Origin: Mycoplasmatota bacterium
Lineage (GTDB): Bacteria > Bacillota_I > Bacilli_A > Izemoplasmatales > Hujiaoplasmataceae
Assembly (NCBI GenBank): GCA_027859085.1
Contig: JAQIBJ010000077.1
Location: forward strand, 1-64,000
Direction: 5' to 3'
DNA: 64,000 nt
This document shows, piece by piece, positions 38,756 through 49,210 of the stretch. The notes beneath the pieces are model-generated. The model saw only the letters and a list, made by a program, of their open reading frames with translations. It was not told the origin of the DNA and searched no databases. Every line of letters starts with the position of its first letter. Within the stretch, counting starts at the first letter, position 1. Position numbers and translations under genes: made by a program.

Positions 38756-39638
38756 GTCGTTCACCCTTGGTCTTTTCTGTTGGAAGGTAATAAAATCCAC
38801 TATTAAAATTACTATGATACTTATCTAAGAATTTCTGTTGAACTTGTGTGTTTTGATAAGCCTTAATTGTATCATAATATTCCACATCATCAATAAACAA
38901 TCTTTCAATAAAGAAATCTGATATATAGTCTTTTAGTTGAATCAATTCTTCAAAAGACTGAAGTTGTTTATCTCTAAAGATATGCGTACCCATATTGTCT
39001 TCAAGTATAGGATAATATATACTATCTCTTGTTTTTTCTTCAAGAACAAATTGGTGATTGTTTTTTATTTTATAATTTTTTTTATTTTTATGGATAAAGT
39101 AGTTGGTTATTAATTGCCTTTTTGAATAAAACATATCAATAAAACCATGACCTACAAGAGAATATTCTATCTTTGAAGGTGATTGCACAATAGTTAAGAT
39201 TTCCTCAAGTGTAATCTCTTTAGACAAAGTCATGCCTTTAATTTTATCCTCTAAAAACATCGCATCAAAGGTATTGGTGTTCATGGTTCCTGGTTGATAG
39301 ATGACTTTATTTTCTAATCCATATTCTTTAGCGATAACATAGACTGTATAATCATTAATAACAATACCATCAATACCAATTTCTTTAAAAAACTTCATCC
39401 AAGCATTTAGTTCAAAAATATCAGTTTCATGAATCATTTTATTAATATATACATACACATTTATTTTATGATTATGAATCAACTGAAATACTTCTTTAAA
39501 CGCTGTTTGATTAAGCGGAAAAATTGATTTGGCTGTAAAAACTGACGTGTCAAGCATCACTACATTGACACCTAAATCAATCATATTTTGAATTTCATCT
39601 TTTGTTTTTAATCTAGCTACTATATTCAATATAATCAC
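38745..39638 (-). CDS. U32 peptidase family protein (YrrN/TrhP1-like)
   Basis: Degenerate U32-like barrel, adjacent and upstream of the YrrO-like gene. Confidence 0.8.
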   Translation of the reverse strand: MIILNIVARLKTKDEIQNMIDLGVNVVMLDTSVFTAKSIFPLNQTAFKEVFQLIHNHKINVYVYINKMIHETDIFELNAWMKFFKEIGIDGIVINDYTVYVIAKEYGLENKVIYQPGTMNTNTFDAMFLEDKIKGMTLSKEITLEEILTIVQSPSKIEYSLVGHGFIDMFYSKRQLITNYFIHKNKKNYKIKNNHQFVLEEKTRDSIYYPILEDNMGTHIFRDKQLQSFEELIQLKDYISDFFIERLFIDDVEYYDTIKAYQNTQVQQKFLDKYHSNFNSGFYYLPTEKTKGERHVD

Positions 39639-40259
39639 CTATTTCTTAATAGATATTGATAAACCGTCCCCTATGTCATAAATGTAACTATCAAAATCTG
39701 GGTGATTTACAATAAATTCATTATAATGATTTATTTTTTTTACAAGTTGTTTTCTGTTTCGACTTTCAATATCTTCAGGATGAGCAACCATGCCCCTAAA
39801 TAATAAATTGTCAGAAACAATTAATCCTCCAGTTTTAAGATTTTTCGAAAATTTTTCAAAAAATCTAATATAAGAAGATTTTGCTGCATCAATAAAGATA
39901 ATATCATAGTCATCATCATCAATAATTACATCATTTGCATCGCCTAAAAGTAATCTAATTTTATTAGACTGATTTGCAAATTCAATATTACTATTCGCTT
40001 GTTTAAATAATGTTTCATTTCTTTCAATACTTGTCACTTCTGCATTGGTAAAAAGTGCCATAAGAATAGAACTATAACCTATAGCTGTTCCAATCTCAAG
40101 CACTTTTTTTGCATTGTGAATTTTAATCAGTTGAATCAAGAAATGAATACCCTCATCAGTCATGATGGGTATTTGATCAACCTTTGCTTGTTGTTTTAGT
40201 TTAGCAACAATTTCATGGTCAAACGGTTTATTAACATTTCTCAAATATTCTTGATTCAT
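39639..40259 (-). CDS. trmR: O-methyltransferase, TrmR/YrrM-like
   Basis: VLEIGTAIGYSSILMA, IIFIDAAKSSYIRFFE, GGLIVSDNLLFRG. Confidence 0.88.
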   Translation of the reverse strand: MNQEYLRNVNKPFDHEIVAKLKQQAKVDQIPIMTDEGIHFLIQLIKIHNAKKVLEIGTAIGYSSILMALFTNAEVTSIERNETLFKQANSNIEFANQSNKIRLLLGDANDVIIDDDDYDIIFIDAAKSSYIRFFEKFSKNLKTGGLIVSDNLLFRGMVAHPEDIESRNRKQLVKKINHYNEFIVNHPDFDSYIYDIGDGLSISIKK

Positions 40260-40260
40260 C

Positions 40261-40563
40261 TTATTTTTCTTCGTTTTCTTCAGTTTCTTCGTTTTGTTCT
40301 TCTAAGAAGCTTTCTAATACTTCTTCAACTAAATCCCATTCAGCATCTGTTTCAATTTGTCCTAAAGAACCTTCGTCGCCATCTTCAGGATCAAAGCTAG
40401 CGGCATTAAACTCATCATTATCATCATTGTCTAATTTATAAACAACGTATGATTTATTAAACTCTTCTGATTCAAAAGTTAAAATAATTCTTGCAGTTAA
40501 TTCATTACCTAATTCATCTGTTAAGATGATAGTATCTTGTAAATCTGTCATGTCATTCCTCAC
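40261..40563 (-). CDS. DUF1292 protein (YrzB-like)
   Basis: IILTDELGNELTARIILTFESEEFNKSYVVYKL; acidic C-terminus; synteny. Confidence 0.85.
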   Translation of the reverse strand: MRNDMTDLQDTIILTDELGNELTARIILTFESEEFNKSYVVYKLDNDDNDEFNAASFDPEDGDEGSLGQIETDAEWDLVEEVLESFLEEQNEETEENEEK

Positions 40564-40976
40564 TTTCTGCTATCTAAATAGCTTTGTAATATAATCGTAG
40601 CTGCTATATAGTCTACTTTTTTCTTTCTCTTTTTACGGCTCATATCTGCCGTTATCATAATGGCATTTGCCATTTTAGATGTTAATCTCTCATCCCACAA
40701 AACAACTTCCTTGTTTGTAGAATTTTCAAGTTTCTTTTTAAAAACCAATGTATCTTCAGCTTGAGATCCAAGGCTACCATTCATATTTTTCGGCAACCCT
40801 AATACTATCTTCTCATATAGTGTAAAATCAATCAATTCTTTTAACTCTCTAATTGCTGCTTTATAATTGTTTGTGTCAAAAGTAATCGTTTTAACCCTTG
40901 AAGCAATGGTCTGAGATAAATCAGAACTTGCAACACCTAATGTCTTAGAACCCAAATCTAGGCCTAATATTTTCAT
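40560..40976 (-). CDS. ruvX: YqgF/RuvX Holliday junction resolvase-like protein
   Basis: ILGLDLGSKTLGVASSD, IVLGLPKNMNGSLG, WDERLTSKMA, VDYIAATIILQSYL. Confidence 0.94.
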   Translation of the reverse strand: MKILGLDLGSKTLGVASSDLSQTIASRVKTITFDTNNYKAAIRELKELIDFTLYEKIVLGLPKNMNGSLGSQAEDTLVFKKKLENSTNKEVVLWDERLTSKMANAIMITADMSRKKRKKKVDYIAATIILQSYLDSRK

Positions 40977-43606
40977 AATACAAGCTCCTTAACTTTTTCT
41001 AATGCATCATTGATTTTAGAAGTGTCTTTTCCGCCCGCTTGAGCAAAATCTTTTCTTCCTCCGCCTGATCCATCACATATTTTAGCTGCTTCTCTAACGA
41101 TTTTTCCTGCATCTAAAGTTTCATCATTGCTTTTAGCAATAAATATTACTTTTTTATTTTGTATAGTCGCTAGCAAAATAAATCCATTGTCTAACGTTTG
41201 GATCAAATCATCTGCTAGTTGTTTAAGTACTGAGGCATTTACACCTTTAACAAGAGAAATAATTTTATTATCATATGTATCTTTCGAGAAGTCACCAACT
41301 TTATTTAATGATTGTGTTTCTTTCAATTGGTTGAATTCTTTTTCCAATGATTTAACTGACTGTTGTAAATCTTTTAGTAACTCTCTTTGATGAATAACAT
41401 CTTTGTAAGATCCAACAGGTTTATAATCCTCTTTAAAATCTATCGTTAAATCCATTTTTTCGTTTTTTGCTTGTTCAATAATCTTTCTTGCTTTTCTTCT
41501 TAGATTTTCAATGTCTTCATTCAAACCAGTTAATTCACTTAGTAAGTCATCCACTCTATCATTTGCTAACCCTTCTATTCTGTAAATACCTGAACCAATA
41601 GAATATACAGCTTTAATAGCGAATCGTTCAATATCTGAAACATCTTTAACATGGGTCCCACCACATAAATCAAGGGTATACTTTAAATCAACTGTTCTTA
41701 CTTTATCAGAATACTTTTCACCAAATTCTGCAATAGCGCCTTTTTCTTTTGCTTCATCTACAGATAGAATTGATGTTGATGTGAAATATTCCTCTTGAAT
41801 CATATCATTCACTAATTCTTCAATTTTTATAATTTCTTCATCAGTTAAATTTTCAAAATGATTAAAATCAAATCTCAAACTTGTACTTGTCACTTGAGAA
41901 CCTTGCTGTGAAACATGCTTCCCTAAAGTATCTCTTAAAACTTTAAATAATAAATGTGTTGCAGAATGGTGATACTCTGTAAATTCTCTATTTTCTTGAT
42001 CAACACTTGCTCTGACAGTTTGACCTTCTAAATTTTCCGGAATATCTTCTTTAATCGAATGTAAAAACTGTCCGTTTGGTAATTTATTAACATCTATAAC
42101 ATGTAGATGATAATCATCGTTATAAATAACGCCTTTATCAGCAATTTGTCCACCAGATGTTGCATAAAATGGTGTTTTTCTTAGGACAATTCCTTCTGGA
42201 AAAACCTTTATAACTTCTGTCATTTCATCCAATCTATCATACCCAACAAATTCAGAAGTTTCTTTGAATTCTAGATATTCACTATTTTGTGATGTTAAAG
42301 ATGATGTATCAGTACGTGCATTTCTAGCTCGTTCTTTTTGTTTTTCCATTTCTTGTTTGAAACCAGCAATGTCAACTTTGAATCCCTTTTCCTCAGCATA
42401 TTCTTCAGTTAATTCTAAAGGAAATCCATAAGTATCATATAATAAAAATGCATTTTCACCGCTAATTAATTTATTGTCACTACGTTTAATAATTTCAAGT
42501 AATTTTTCTTCACCAGAGTTTAAAGTTTCTAAGAATTTCACTTCTTCATTGTGAATTATTTTTTTTATGATTGATGCTTTTTCTTCTAATCCCGGATAAA
42601 ATGGTTTCATTAGTTCAATAACAACTGTGACCAAATCAGATAGAAATGGTTTATCTATTCCATTTTGTTTTCCGTGTTTAACAGCTCTTCTTAATAGCCT
42701 GCGTATGACATAACCTCTACCTTCATTCGAAATCATTGCGCCATCATTTAAAGCCATCGTAATGGTTCTAATGTGATCAGCAACAATCTTAAATGATTTC
42801 TGACCTGTATATTCTATCTGAGCAATTTCACCGAATCGGTTTATAATTGGCAAGAACAAATCAGTTTCAAAATTTGTTTTCGCATTTTGAAAAACTGATG
42901 CGAATCTTTCTAGTCCTCCACCAGTATCAATATTCTTGCTCGGTAATTCCGGATATTCTTCTCTTGCTAAATCATCTTTTGCATTATATTGCGATAATAC
43001 AATATTCCAAAGTTCAACATATCTATCATTTTCAATATCTTTTTTTATTGACTCAGTTGTATGGTCACCAAAATCAGGTCCTCTGTCATAAAATACTTCA
43101 GTACATGGTCCGCATGGTCCAGTACCAATTTCCCAAAAGTTATTTTCTGAAGGTATTAAATTTTCTGGTTTAATCCCTTTATCAAGCCATTTATCATATG
43201 TTTCATTATCTGTTGGATAATAAGTAAAATAAAGTTTATCTAATGGCATATCAAAATACTTTGGACTGGATAATATCTCATATGCATAATCGATTGCATC
43301 ATCTCTAAAGTAATCGCCTATAGAAAAATTACCAAGCATTTCAAAAAATGTATGATGCCTTGCGGTATTACCAACGTTTTCTATATCATTAGTACGTATA
43401 CATTTTTGTACATTAACAATGCATGGGTTTTTAGGAACAACACGTCCATCAAAATACTGTTTTAAAGCAGCGACCCCTGAATTCATCCATAATAAAGTAG
43501 GATCATTATTGGGTATCAATGATGCGCTTTCTTCAATACGGTGACCTTTATCACTAAAAAAGTTTAACCATATTTTTCTAATTTCATGTCCTTTTAAATT
43601 TTTCAT
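40973..43606 (-). CDS. alaS: Alanyl-tRNA synthetase
   Basis: MNSGVAALKQYFDG, RHHTFFEMLGNFSIGDYF, HSATHLLFKVLR, DLCGGTHV. Confidence 0.97.
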   Translation of the reverse strand: MKNLKGHEIRKIWLNFFSDKGHRIEESASLIPNNDPTLLWMNSGVAALKQYFDGRVVPKNPCIVNVQKCIRTNDIENVGNTARHHTFFEMLGNFSIGDYFRDDAIDYAYEILSSPKYFDMPLDKLYFTYYPTDNETYDKWLDKGIKPENLIPSENNFWEIGTGPCGPCTEVFYDRGPDFGDHTTESIKKDIENDRYVELWNIVLSQYNAKDDLAREEYPELPSKNIDTGGGLERFASVFQNAKTNFETDLFLPIINRFGEIAQIEYTGQKSFKIVADHIRTITMALNDGAMISNEGRGYVIRRLLRRAVKHGKQNGIDKPFLSDLVTVVIELMKPFYPGLEEKASIIKKIIHNEEVKFLETLNSGEEKLLEIIKRSDNKLISGENAFLLYDTYGFPLELTEEYAEEKGFKVDIAGFKQEMEKQKERARNARTDTSSLTSQNSEYLEFKETSEFVGYDRLDEMTEVIKVFPEGIVLRKTPFYATSGGQIADKGVIYNDDYHLHVIDVNKLPNGQFLHSIKEDIPENLEGQTVRASVDQENREFTEYHHSATHLLFKVLRDTLGKHVSQQGSQVTSTSLRFDFNHFENLTDEEIIKIEELVNDMIQEEYFTSTSILSVDEAKEKGAIAEFGEKYSDKVRTVDLKYTLDLCGGTHVKDVSDIERFAIKAVYSIGSGIYRIEGLANDRVDDLLSELTGLNEDIENLRRKARKIIEQAKNEKMDLTIDFKEDYKPVGSYKDVIHQRELLKDLQQSVKSLEKEFNQLKETQSLNKVGDFSKDTYDNKIISLVKGVNASVLKQLADDLIQTLDNGFILLATIQNKKVIFIAKSNDETLDAGKIVREAAKICDGSGGGRKDFAQAGGKDTSKINDALEKVKELVL

Positions 43607-43629
43607 ACTTTCACCTCATTAAATAAGAA

Positions 43630-43850
43630 AATCGTCCCTCTATATATATAAAGGACGATTAAATCGCGGTACCACCTTAATTCTAGTTACCTAGCACTCA
43701 AACCCTTAACGCGAGTCACGTGTGTGATTAACACCTCTCAGAAGGAGCTTCGCAATTAATCTTTGTTTAGTTTTCACCAACACTAAACTCTCTTCTTTTC
43801 AAAGACTAATGTACTACTTATCTTCGTCATAGATTTCAAAATTATTATAC
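43630..43850 (-). promoter_or_regulatory. T-box leader of alaS (specifier GCU)
   Basis: AAGGTGGTACCGCG T-box sequence (about 43665-43678), terminator AATCGTCC/GGACGATT 43630-43660, GAA-GCT specifier at 43746-43748. Confidence 0.9.
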
Positions 43851-43875
43851 AATATTTACTATTGATTTGCAAATA

Positions 43876-46113
43876 TTATTCGTCATCATCAAGAAAATCT
43901 TCTATTTTAATTTGATTATCATTTTTTGGTTGACTTTCTTTCAATAAAAAGTTTTGTAAATGTGTATTTCTTTTTCTATCTTTACCTAAAACGCCTCTTC
44001 TAAATGCTTCAAGATTACCTACCATGACCAACATTTCTTTTGCTCTTGTAATGGCCGTATATAATAGTTTCTTTCTTAACATTATCGTATAGGACATCGT
44101 CAAAGGCAAAATAACCACTTTGTATTCAGACCCTTGAGATTTGTGTATTGAAGTGGCATACGCCAATGTTAATTGATCAAGTTCTTTTCTATTGTATCTG
44201 ACAACGTTCCCAGAAAAATCTATTAATAGTTCTTTCTCATCATCTACTCCAACCACAACACCTTGATCACCATTCATGACATTCTTATCAGGTTGATTAA
44301 CCAACTGCATCACTTTATCTTGGTAATAGAATTTTTTATTTCCAAATGTAATGGATTGATCTTTAGATTCTCCGTTAAAAGTCTCTTGAATTAAATCATT
44401 CATACGATTGATTCCATTCATGCCTTTATACATCGGAATTAATACTTGAATATCTTCAATAAGACCATATCCCTTTAATATTAATCTTTCGATGAGTTTT
44501 AGCACATTAGAACTGATATATGTATCTTTTGCGTGAACAAAAACTCTATCGTCCTTATTCTCTAAAATATCTTCACTGATTTGCTTTTCTAGTACATCAT
44601 AAGCAAGTGAAATAATATGAGAGTCTTTAGCTTGACGATGAATAATATTTAATCTTTGAACCGGAAACATATCTGAAACAATTAAATCATTTAAAACATC
44701 GCCCGGCCCTACTGAAGGTAACTGATTGGCGTCTCCAACCAAAACAACAATGGTCCCTGGTTGAATTGCGCCTAATAGTTTTCTCATTAATAAACAATCA
44801 ATCATGGATGCTTCGTCTACTATCAATACTTTCGCTTCTAGTGGATGATGTTCGTCAAATTTAAAATGACCATCAAAATCATATCCAAGTAATTTATGAA
44901 TTGTTGTTGCTGGTAACAAAGTTGATTCAGTAAGTCTTTTGGCCGCTTTACCTGTTGGGGCAGCTAATCTTATATCAAATTCATCAACACTTTGATTTCT
45001 AGACATTTTATAAACATCAATGATACCTTTAATCACTGTGGTTTTACCAGTACCTGGTCCACCAGTAATAATACTCATATTATTAGATAGAGCAAGTTGA
45101 ATGGCTTTTCTTTGTGCTTTTGTATATACAATATTATTTATTTTTTCAAAAGCTTCAATATGCATTGGAATATCATGAAAATCATTTAATTCATTATTTA
45201 AAGCTAACATTTTTTTTGCAATAAAATTTTCTGCATAATATAAGTAATTTAATGAAATCTTATCTTGCTCTTCAATGATCTTTCCTCTTTCAAGAAGATA
45301 TTCTAATTGTGTGAGCACTTTATTATCTTCAACTTCTTCTGATTGTTGGTTGTTAAGAAACCTTAGCGTAAAGCGAATCAAGTCATCTTTAAGTAAATAT
45401 GTATCCCCATATTTATTCATGTACTCGCTTAACAAATAATATATAACTGCTGATATCCTTATATCAGAGTCATGTGAAAATCCTATTTTTAATCCAATCT
45501 CATCAGCCCTCTTGAAACCGATACCTTCAACTTCTTCCATAAGTATATATGGGTTTTCTTTTATAATTTGTTTAGTTTCAATGCCATATTGTGAATATAT
45601 TTTCATTGCCATGTTGGGTGAGATAGAAAAACCATATAGCCAAACAAGGGTGTTTTCCATTTCTCTATTTTTAATAATGCCTTCGTGGATGACTTCCTTA
45701 AGTTTTTTATTTAATTTAGGCACAGTATCTAAGATTTTTTTATCTTCAGCAATTTCATCTAGACAGTTAAGTCCTATTGAATCCACAATTCTCTCTGCAG
45801 TTTTAACACCAACCCCTGGAAAGATATCGCTTGATAAATAATCAATAATTCCATCATAGGTATGGTCAATAATGCGTTCAAACGTTTTGGCATTAAACTG
45901 CAAACCATATTTATCGTGGTGAATAATCTCACCATTAAATTTATAATTTGAATGACTGTCTAACTTTGGAAAAAACCCACAAACTATAATTGTGGGTTCA
46001 TAACGAATTAATTCAGGATCATTAGTGTCAGTAATTTCAACTTTAATGACTGAATAAGAATTGTCTTCACTATAAAATAAATATCTTTTTATAGTACCTT
46101 CAACATATGTCAT
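43876..46113 (-). CDS. recD2: RecD2-like ATP-dependent helicase (YrrC)
   Basis: ITGGPGTGKTTVIKGI, AAPTGKAAKRL, VLIVDEASMID, VGDANQLPSVGPGDVL, ATSIHKSQGSEY. Confidence 0.95.
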   Translation of the reverse strand: MTYVEGTIKRYLFYSEDNSYSVIKVEITDTNDPELIRYEPTIIVCGFFPKLDSHSNYKFNGEIIHHDKYGLQFNAKTFERIIDHTYDGIIDYLSSDIFPGVGVKTAERIVDSIGLNCLDEIAEDKKILDTVPKLNKKLKEVIHEGIIKNREMENTLVWLYGFSISPNMAMKIYSQYGIETKQIIKENPYILMEEVEGIGFKRADEIGLKIGFSHDSDIRISAVIYYLLSEYMNKYGDTYLLKDDLIRFTLRFLNNQQSEEVEDNKVLTQLEYLLERGKIIEEQDKISLNYLYYAENFIAKKMLALNNELNDFHDIPMHIEAFEKINNIVYTKAQRKAIQLALSNNMSIITGGPGTGKTTVIKGIIDVYKMSRNQSVDEFDIRLAAPTGKAAKRLTESTLLPATTIHKLLGYDFDGHFKFDEHHPLEAKVLIVDEASMIDCLLMRKLLGAIQPGTIVVLVGDANQLPSVGPGDVLNDLIVSDMFPVQRLNIIHRQAKDSHIISLAYDVLEKQISEDILENKDDRVFVHAKDTYISSNVLKLIERLILKGYGLIEDIQVLIPMYKGMNGINRMNDLIQETFNGESKDQSITFGNKKFYYQDKVMQLVNQPDKNVMNGDQGVVVGVDDEKELLIDFSGNVVRYNRKELDQLTLAYATSIHKSQGSEYKVVILPLTMSYTIMLRKKLLYTAITRAKEMLVMVGNLEAFRRGVLGKDRKRNTHLQNFLLKESQPKNDNQIKIEDFLDDDE

Positions 46114-46114
46114 A

Positions 46115-47389
46115 TTATTCCTTCTTGTTAAAATATCCTTCTATATCTTTAATGTCTTTGATAATATCTTTACTAAGGTTTTCATAACCATCTTTTGTAA
46201 CTAAAATATCGTCTTCAATACGAATACCTATTTTTTCTTCTTCAATATAGATACCTGGTTCAACTGTTAAAACAACACCTGGTTCAAGTTTCTTTGTATA
46301 TGTCCCAACATCATGAACATCTAATCCCATATAATGACTAACATTATGATAATAATACTTCAAAATCTCAGATTTTTCTTTAATATACCCTAACTTCATC
46401 ATACCATCTGCTAAAGCATCTTTTGCAAATTCATTAAGTTCTCTTACATAAATACCCGGTTTAATCTTTTTAATGGTCTTTTTATTTACATCTAAAACCA
46501 AATTATATAAATTAGCTTGTTTTTCAGTAAACCGTCCATTAATAGGGAAAGTACGGCTGATATCTGCAGCATATTCATTATGGAAAGCACCTAAGTCTAA
46601 CAATACCATAGTATTATCTTGAATCTTTTGGTCATTTTCAACATAATGTAATACCGTTGCATTTTTTCCGCCAGCAACAATCGTATCAAAAGAATTACCC
46701 GTTGAACCTGATAACTTAATGTTATATTCAAATGTGGCTTCAAATTCTCTTTCATTGATACCTGGTTTAGCATAATCAAAAATTGAATGAATACCATGTT
46801 TAGTATGTTCAACTGCAGTTCTAATTTCCTTGACTTCTTCTTCAGATTTTACTCTTCTCATATCAAAAATCATTTCATTAATATTTTTGATTCTAAGTTC
46901 AGGATAATTATTAATAATTTTTTTAAATGTTAAAAAACTAATTGGTTTTTGCATATTTCCAGCTCTATACATATCTAAATAGATGTTTTCAGGAACATGC
47001 TCAAGAATTAGATGTCTAGAATCTAACAATAGTTTTTTACCAATAAAATCATCAAATTCATGAAGATAGAAAATTCTTTGTTCATCGATGCCAGATACTT
47101 CACTTACTTCTTCTTTGGTCATTCGTCTCCCAAGCCATTTTGTCGCAAAATCACTTGGTTCTTCAATAAAGATAAAGTCTAAATTCACTTTTTTATTTTT
47201 TGCTAATATTAAAATAAAATTTTCTCTTTTTAATCCTGTTAAATAATAAAAACTTCTTTCTGGAAAATATTTATACATTTGATCAAGTGACTTATGCTTA
47301 GACTGCCCAGCGGCTAATAAAGCAAAACTTTGATCATCCAATTTTTCACATAATGTTTTTCTTCTTTTAATAAATTCATTTTTATTCAT
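46115..47389 (-). CDS. pepP: Xaa-Pro aminopeptidase (M24B)
   Basis: LLDLGAFHNEYAADISRTFP, HYMGLDVHDVG, LTVEPGIYIEEEKIGIRIEDD. Confidence 0.92.
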   Translation of the reverse strand: MNKNEFIKRRKTLCEKLDDQSFALLAAGQSKHKSLDQMYKYFPERSFYYLTGLKRENFILILAKNKKVNLDFIFIEEPSDFATKWLGRRMTKEEVSEVSGIDEQRIFYLHEFDDFIGKKLLLDSRHLILEHVPENIYLDMYRAGNMQKPISFLTFKKIINNYPELRIKNINEMIFDMRRVKSEEEVKEIRTAVEHTKHGIHSIFDYAKPGINEREFEATFEYNIKLSGSTGNSFDTIVAGGKNATVLHYVENDQKIQDNTMVLLDLGAFHNEYAADISRTFPINGRFTEKQANLYNLVLDVNKKTIKKIKPGIYVRELNEFAKDALADGMMKLGYIKEKSEILKYYYHNVSHYMGLDVHDVGTYTKKLEPGVVLTVEPGIYIEEEKIGIRIEDDILVTKDGYENLSKDIIKDIKDIEGYFNKKE

Positions 47390-47447
47390 TGTCTAATCAC
47401 CTCAAAATTTATTATAACATGAAAAATGAAAAATAAACATTCAAATA

Positions 47448-48077
47448 CTAATCCTTATCTTCAAAAAATGATCCTTTTTTCTTCTTCAATGTGTTTAGAT
47501 ATATTACCCATATACCTAGGATAATAAAGTATGCAACCATCATCCAAATAACATTTAATGGATTTTCTTGTAAACTAAATATAGACCCTAAGAAAACCAT
47601 AAATATAATAATGATTAGTCTTGAAATACCCGTTAACAATAAATATTTTTTTAAACTTACTTTTGCAAGTGATAATCCATAGTTTAATACAGATGATGGT
47701 AAAAACGGGTTAGATAATAGCGCTAAAACAAACCATTTACTTTTTCCTTCTACTGCGTTTAAAAATGTATGACCATATTTATATTTTTTAACTTTTCTTA
47801 CGAAATAATCAGCAAAAGTAATTCTTATCAAGAAATAGATTAAAAGCATTCCTAAAAATGAGCCAATTGTTGAAAGAAGAATTGTAAGTATCGCACCTTC
47901 AATAACTCCGGTGGCTGCGCCAAGAACACTTAGATTAAAAGATATAATAATGGCTAAGGGTAAGGTTGGGAAAATCGCCTCGATAAATGGTAAAAACATA
48001 CCAATTAAAGGCGCTAACCAGAAATGATTTTGAATTAAAACCCTTAAGTTCTCTAACCATTGATAAAAAAAGTCCAT
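47448..48077 (-). CDS. VTT/TVP38-DedA-like membrane protein
   Basis: FIEAIFPTLPLAIIISFN, GSFLGMLLIYFLIR, SNPFLPSSVLNYGLSLAKVSLKKYLL. Confidence 0.75.
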   Translation of the reverse strand: MDFFYQWLENLRVLIQNHFWLAPLIGMFLPFIEAIFPTLPLAIIISFNLSVLGAATGVIEGAILTILLSTIGSFLGMLLIYFLIRITFADYFVRKVKKYKYGHTFLNAVEGKSKWFVLALLSNPFLPSSVLNYGLSLAKVSLKKYLLLTGISRLIIIIFMVFLGSIFSLQENPLNVIWMMVAYFIILGIWVIYLNTLKKKKGSFFEDKD

Positions 48078-48097
48078 TAAATCACCTTTTTGTTAAT

Positions 48098-48123
48098 AAA
48101 AAAGCATCCGCAGATGCTTTTTT
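48098..48123 (-). terminator. Terminator downstream of gap
   Basis: AAAAAAGCATC-cgca-GATGCTTTTTT. Confidence 0.75.
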
Positions 48124-48132
48124 TAAGTTAAA

Positions 48133-49134
48133 TTATTGTGCTAGTTTTTTTAATACTTTTATCATTTGAGATGTAAATGAATATTCATTATCATACCAAG
48201 TGATAACTTTTACTAATTGTTTTCCATCTACTTCTATAATTTTAGTTGATAATGAATCAAACAATGTTCCGTATGAGATACCAATAACATCTGAAGAAAC
48301 AATTGGGTCTTCAGTATATCCTACTGTATCAGATTGAGCATTTTTCACAGCTTCATTAACTTCTTCAACTGTTACATTTTTACTTAATTCAACAACTAAG
48401 TCTACAACTGAACCAGTAATAACCGGTACACGTAAAGCCATTCCATCTAATTTTCCATTTAATTCAGGTAATACTTTTCCAACTGCAATTGCAGCACCTG
48501 TAGATGTTGGTACAATATTTGCAGCAGCAGCTCTACCTCTTCTTGCGTTAATACCTTTTTTATGAGGTATATCTAAAGTCGCTTGATCATTTGTATAAGC
48601 ATGAACTGTTGTCATAAATCCTTTTTCAATACCAAAACTATCGTTTAAAATTTTAGCAATTGGTGCTAAACAGTTTGTTGTACATGAAGCAGCTGAAACA
48701 ATAGTTTCATCTCCTATTAGAACATCATCGTTTACACCGAAAACAATCATCGGTACATTTCCTTTTGCTGGTGCAGAAATTAATACTTTTTTAGCACCTG
48801 CTTTAATGTGTTTTTTTGACCCTTCTTCAGAAGCAAAAAATCCTGTACATTCTAATACAACATCAACATCATTTTCTTTCCATGGTAATTGTTCAGGATC
48901 ACGTTGAGATAAAATTGTGATTCTTTTTCCATCAACAATTAATTCATTACCTTCAAATGAAACTTCTTTGTCATATCTACCTTGTGAACTATCGTATTTC
49001 AATAGGTACGCTAATTGTTCTGCATCTGTTAAATCATTAATTGCAACGATATCAAAATCTTTGTTGCCAAACATAATTCTGAAAGCTAATCTTCCGATTC
49101 TCCCAAAACCATTAATTGCTACTTTTACTGACAT
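48133..49134 (-). CDS. gap: Glyceraldehyde-3-phosphate dehydrogenase
   Basis: KVAINGFGRIGRLAFR, SAASCTTNCLAPIAK, WYDNEYSF. Confidence 0.97.
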   Translation of the reverse strand: MSVKVAINGFGRIGRLAFRIMFGNKDFDIVAINDLTDAEQLAYLLKYDSSQGRYDKEVSFEGNELIVDGKRITILSQRDPEQLPWKENDVDVVLECTGFFASEEGSKKHIKAGAKKVLISAPAKGNVPMIVFGVNDDVLIGDETIVSAASCTTNCLAPIAKILNDSFGIEKGFMTTVHAYTNDQATLDIPHKKGINARRGRAAAANIVPTSTGAAIAVGKVLPELNGKLDGMALRVPVITGSVVDLVVELSKNVTVEEVNEAVKNAQSDTVGYTEDPIVSSDVIGISYGTLFDSLSTKIIEVDGKQLVKVITWYDNEYSFTSQMIKVLKKLAQ

Positions 49135-49166
49135 AATATGTCCTCCTTAAATTAAATTACACTTCT

Positions 49167-49195
49167 ATTCTACCGTATATATACCCTTTTTTCAA
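49167..49195 (-). promoter_or_regulatory. Promoter of gap: TTGAAA-N17-TAGAAT
   Basis: -35 TTGAAA 49190-49195 and -10 TAGAAT 49167-49172 on the minus strand with 17-nt spacer, upstream of gap SD AAGGAGG. Confidence 0.7.
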
Positions 49196-49210
49196 TTAAG
49201 TTGGCTATAG

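Noticed and set aside
46597-46812. Alternate-frame ORF within pepP
   Set aside because: pepP reads through intact in its own frame; no sign of a frameshift product.
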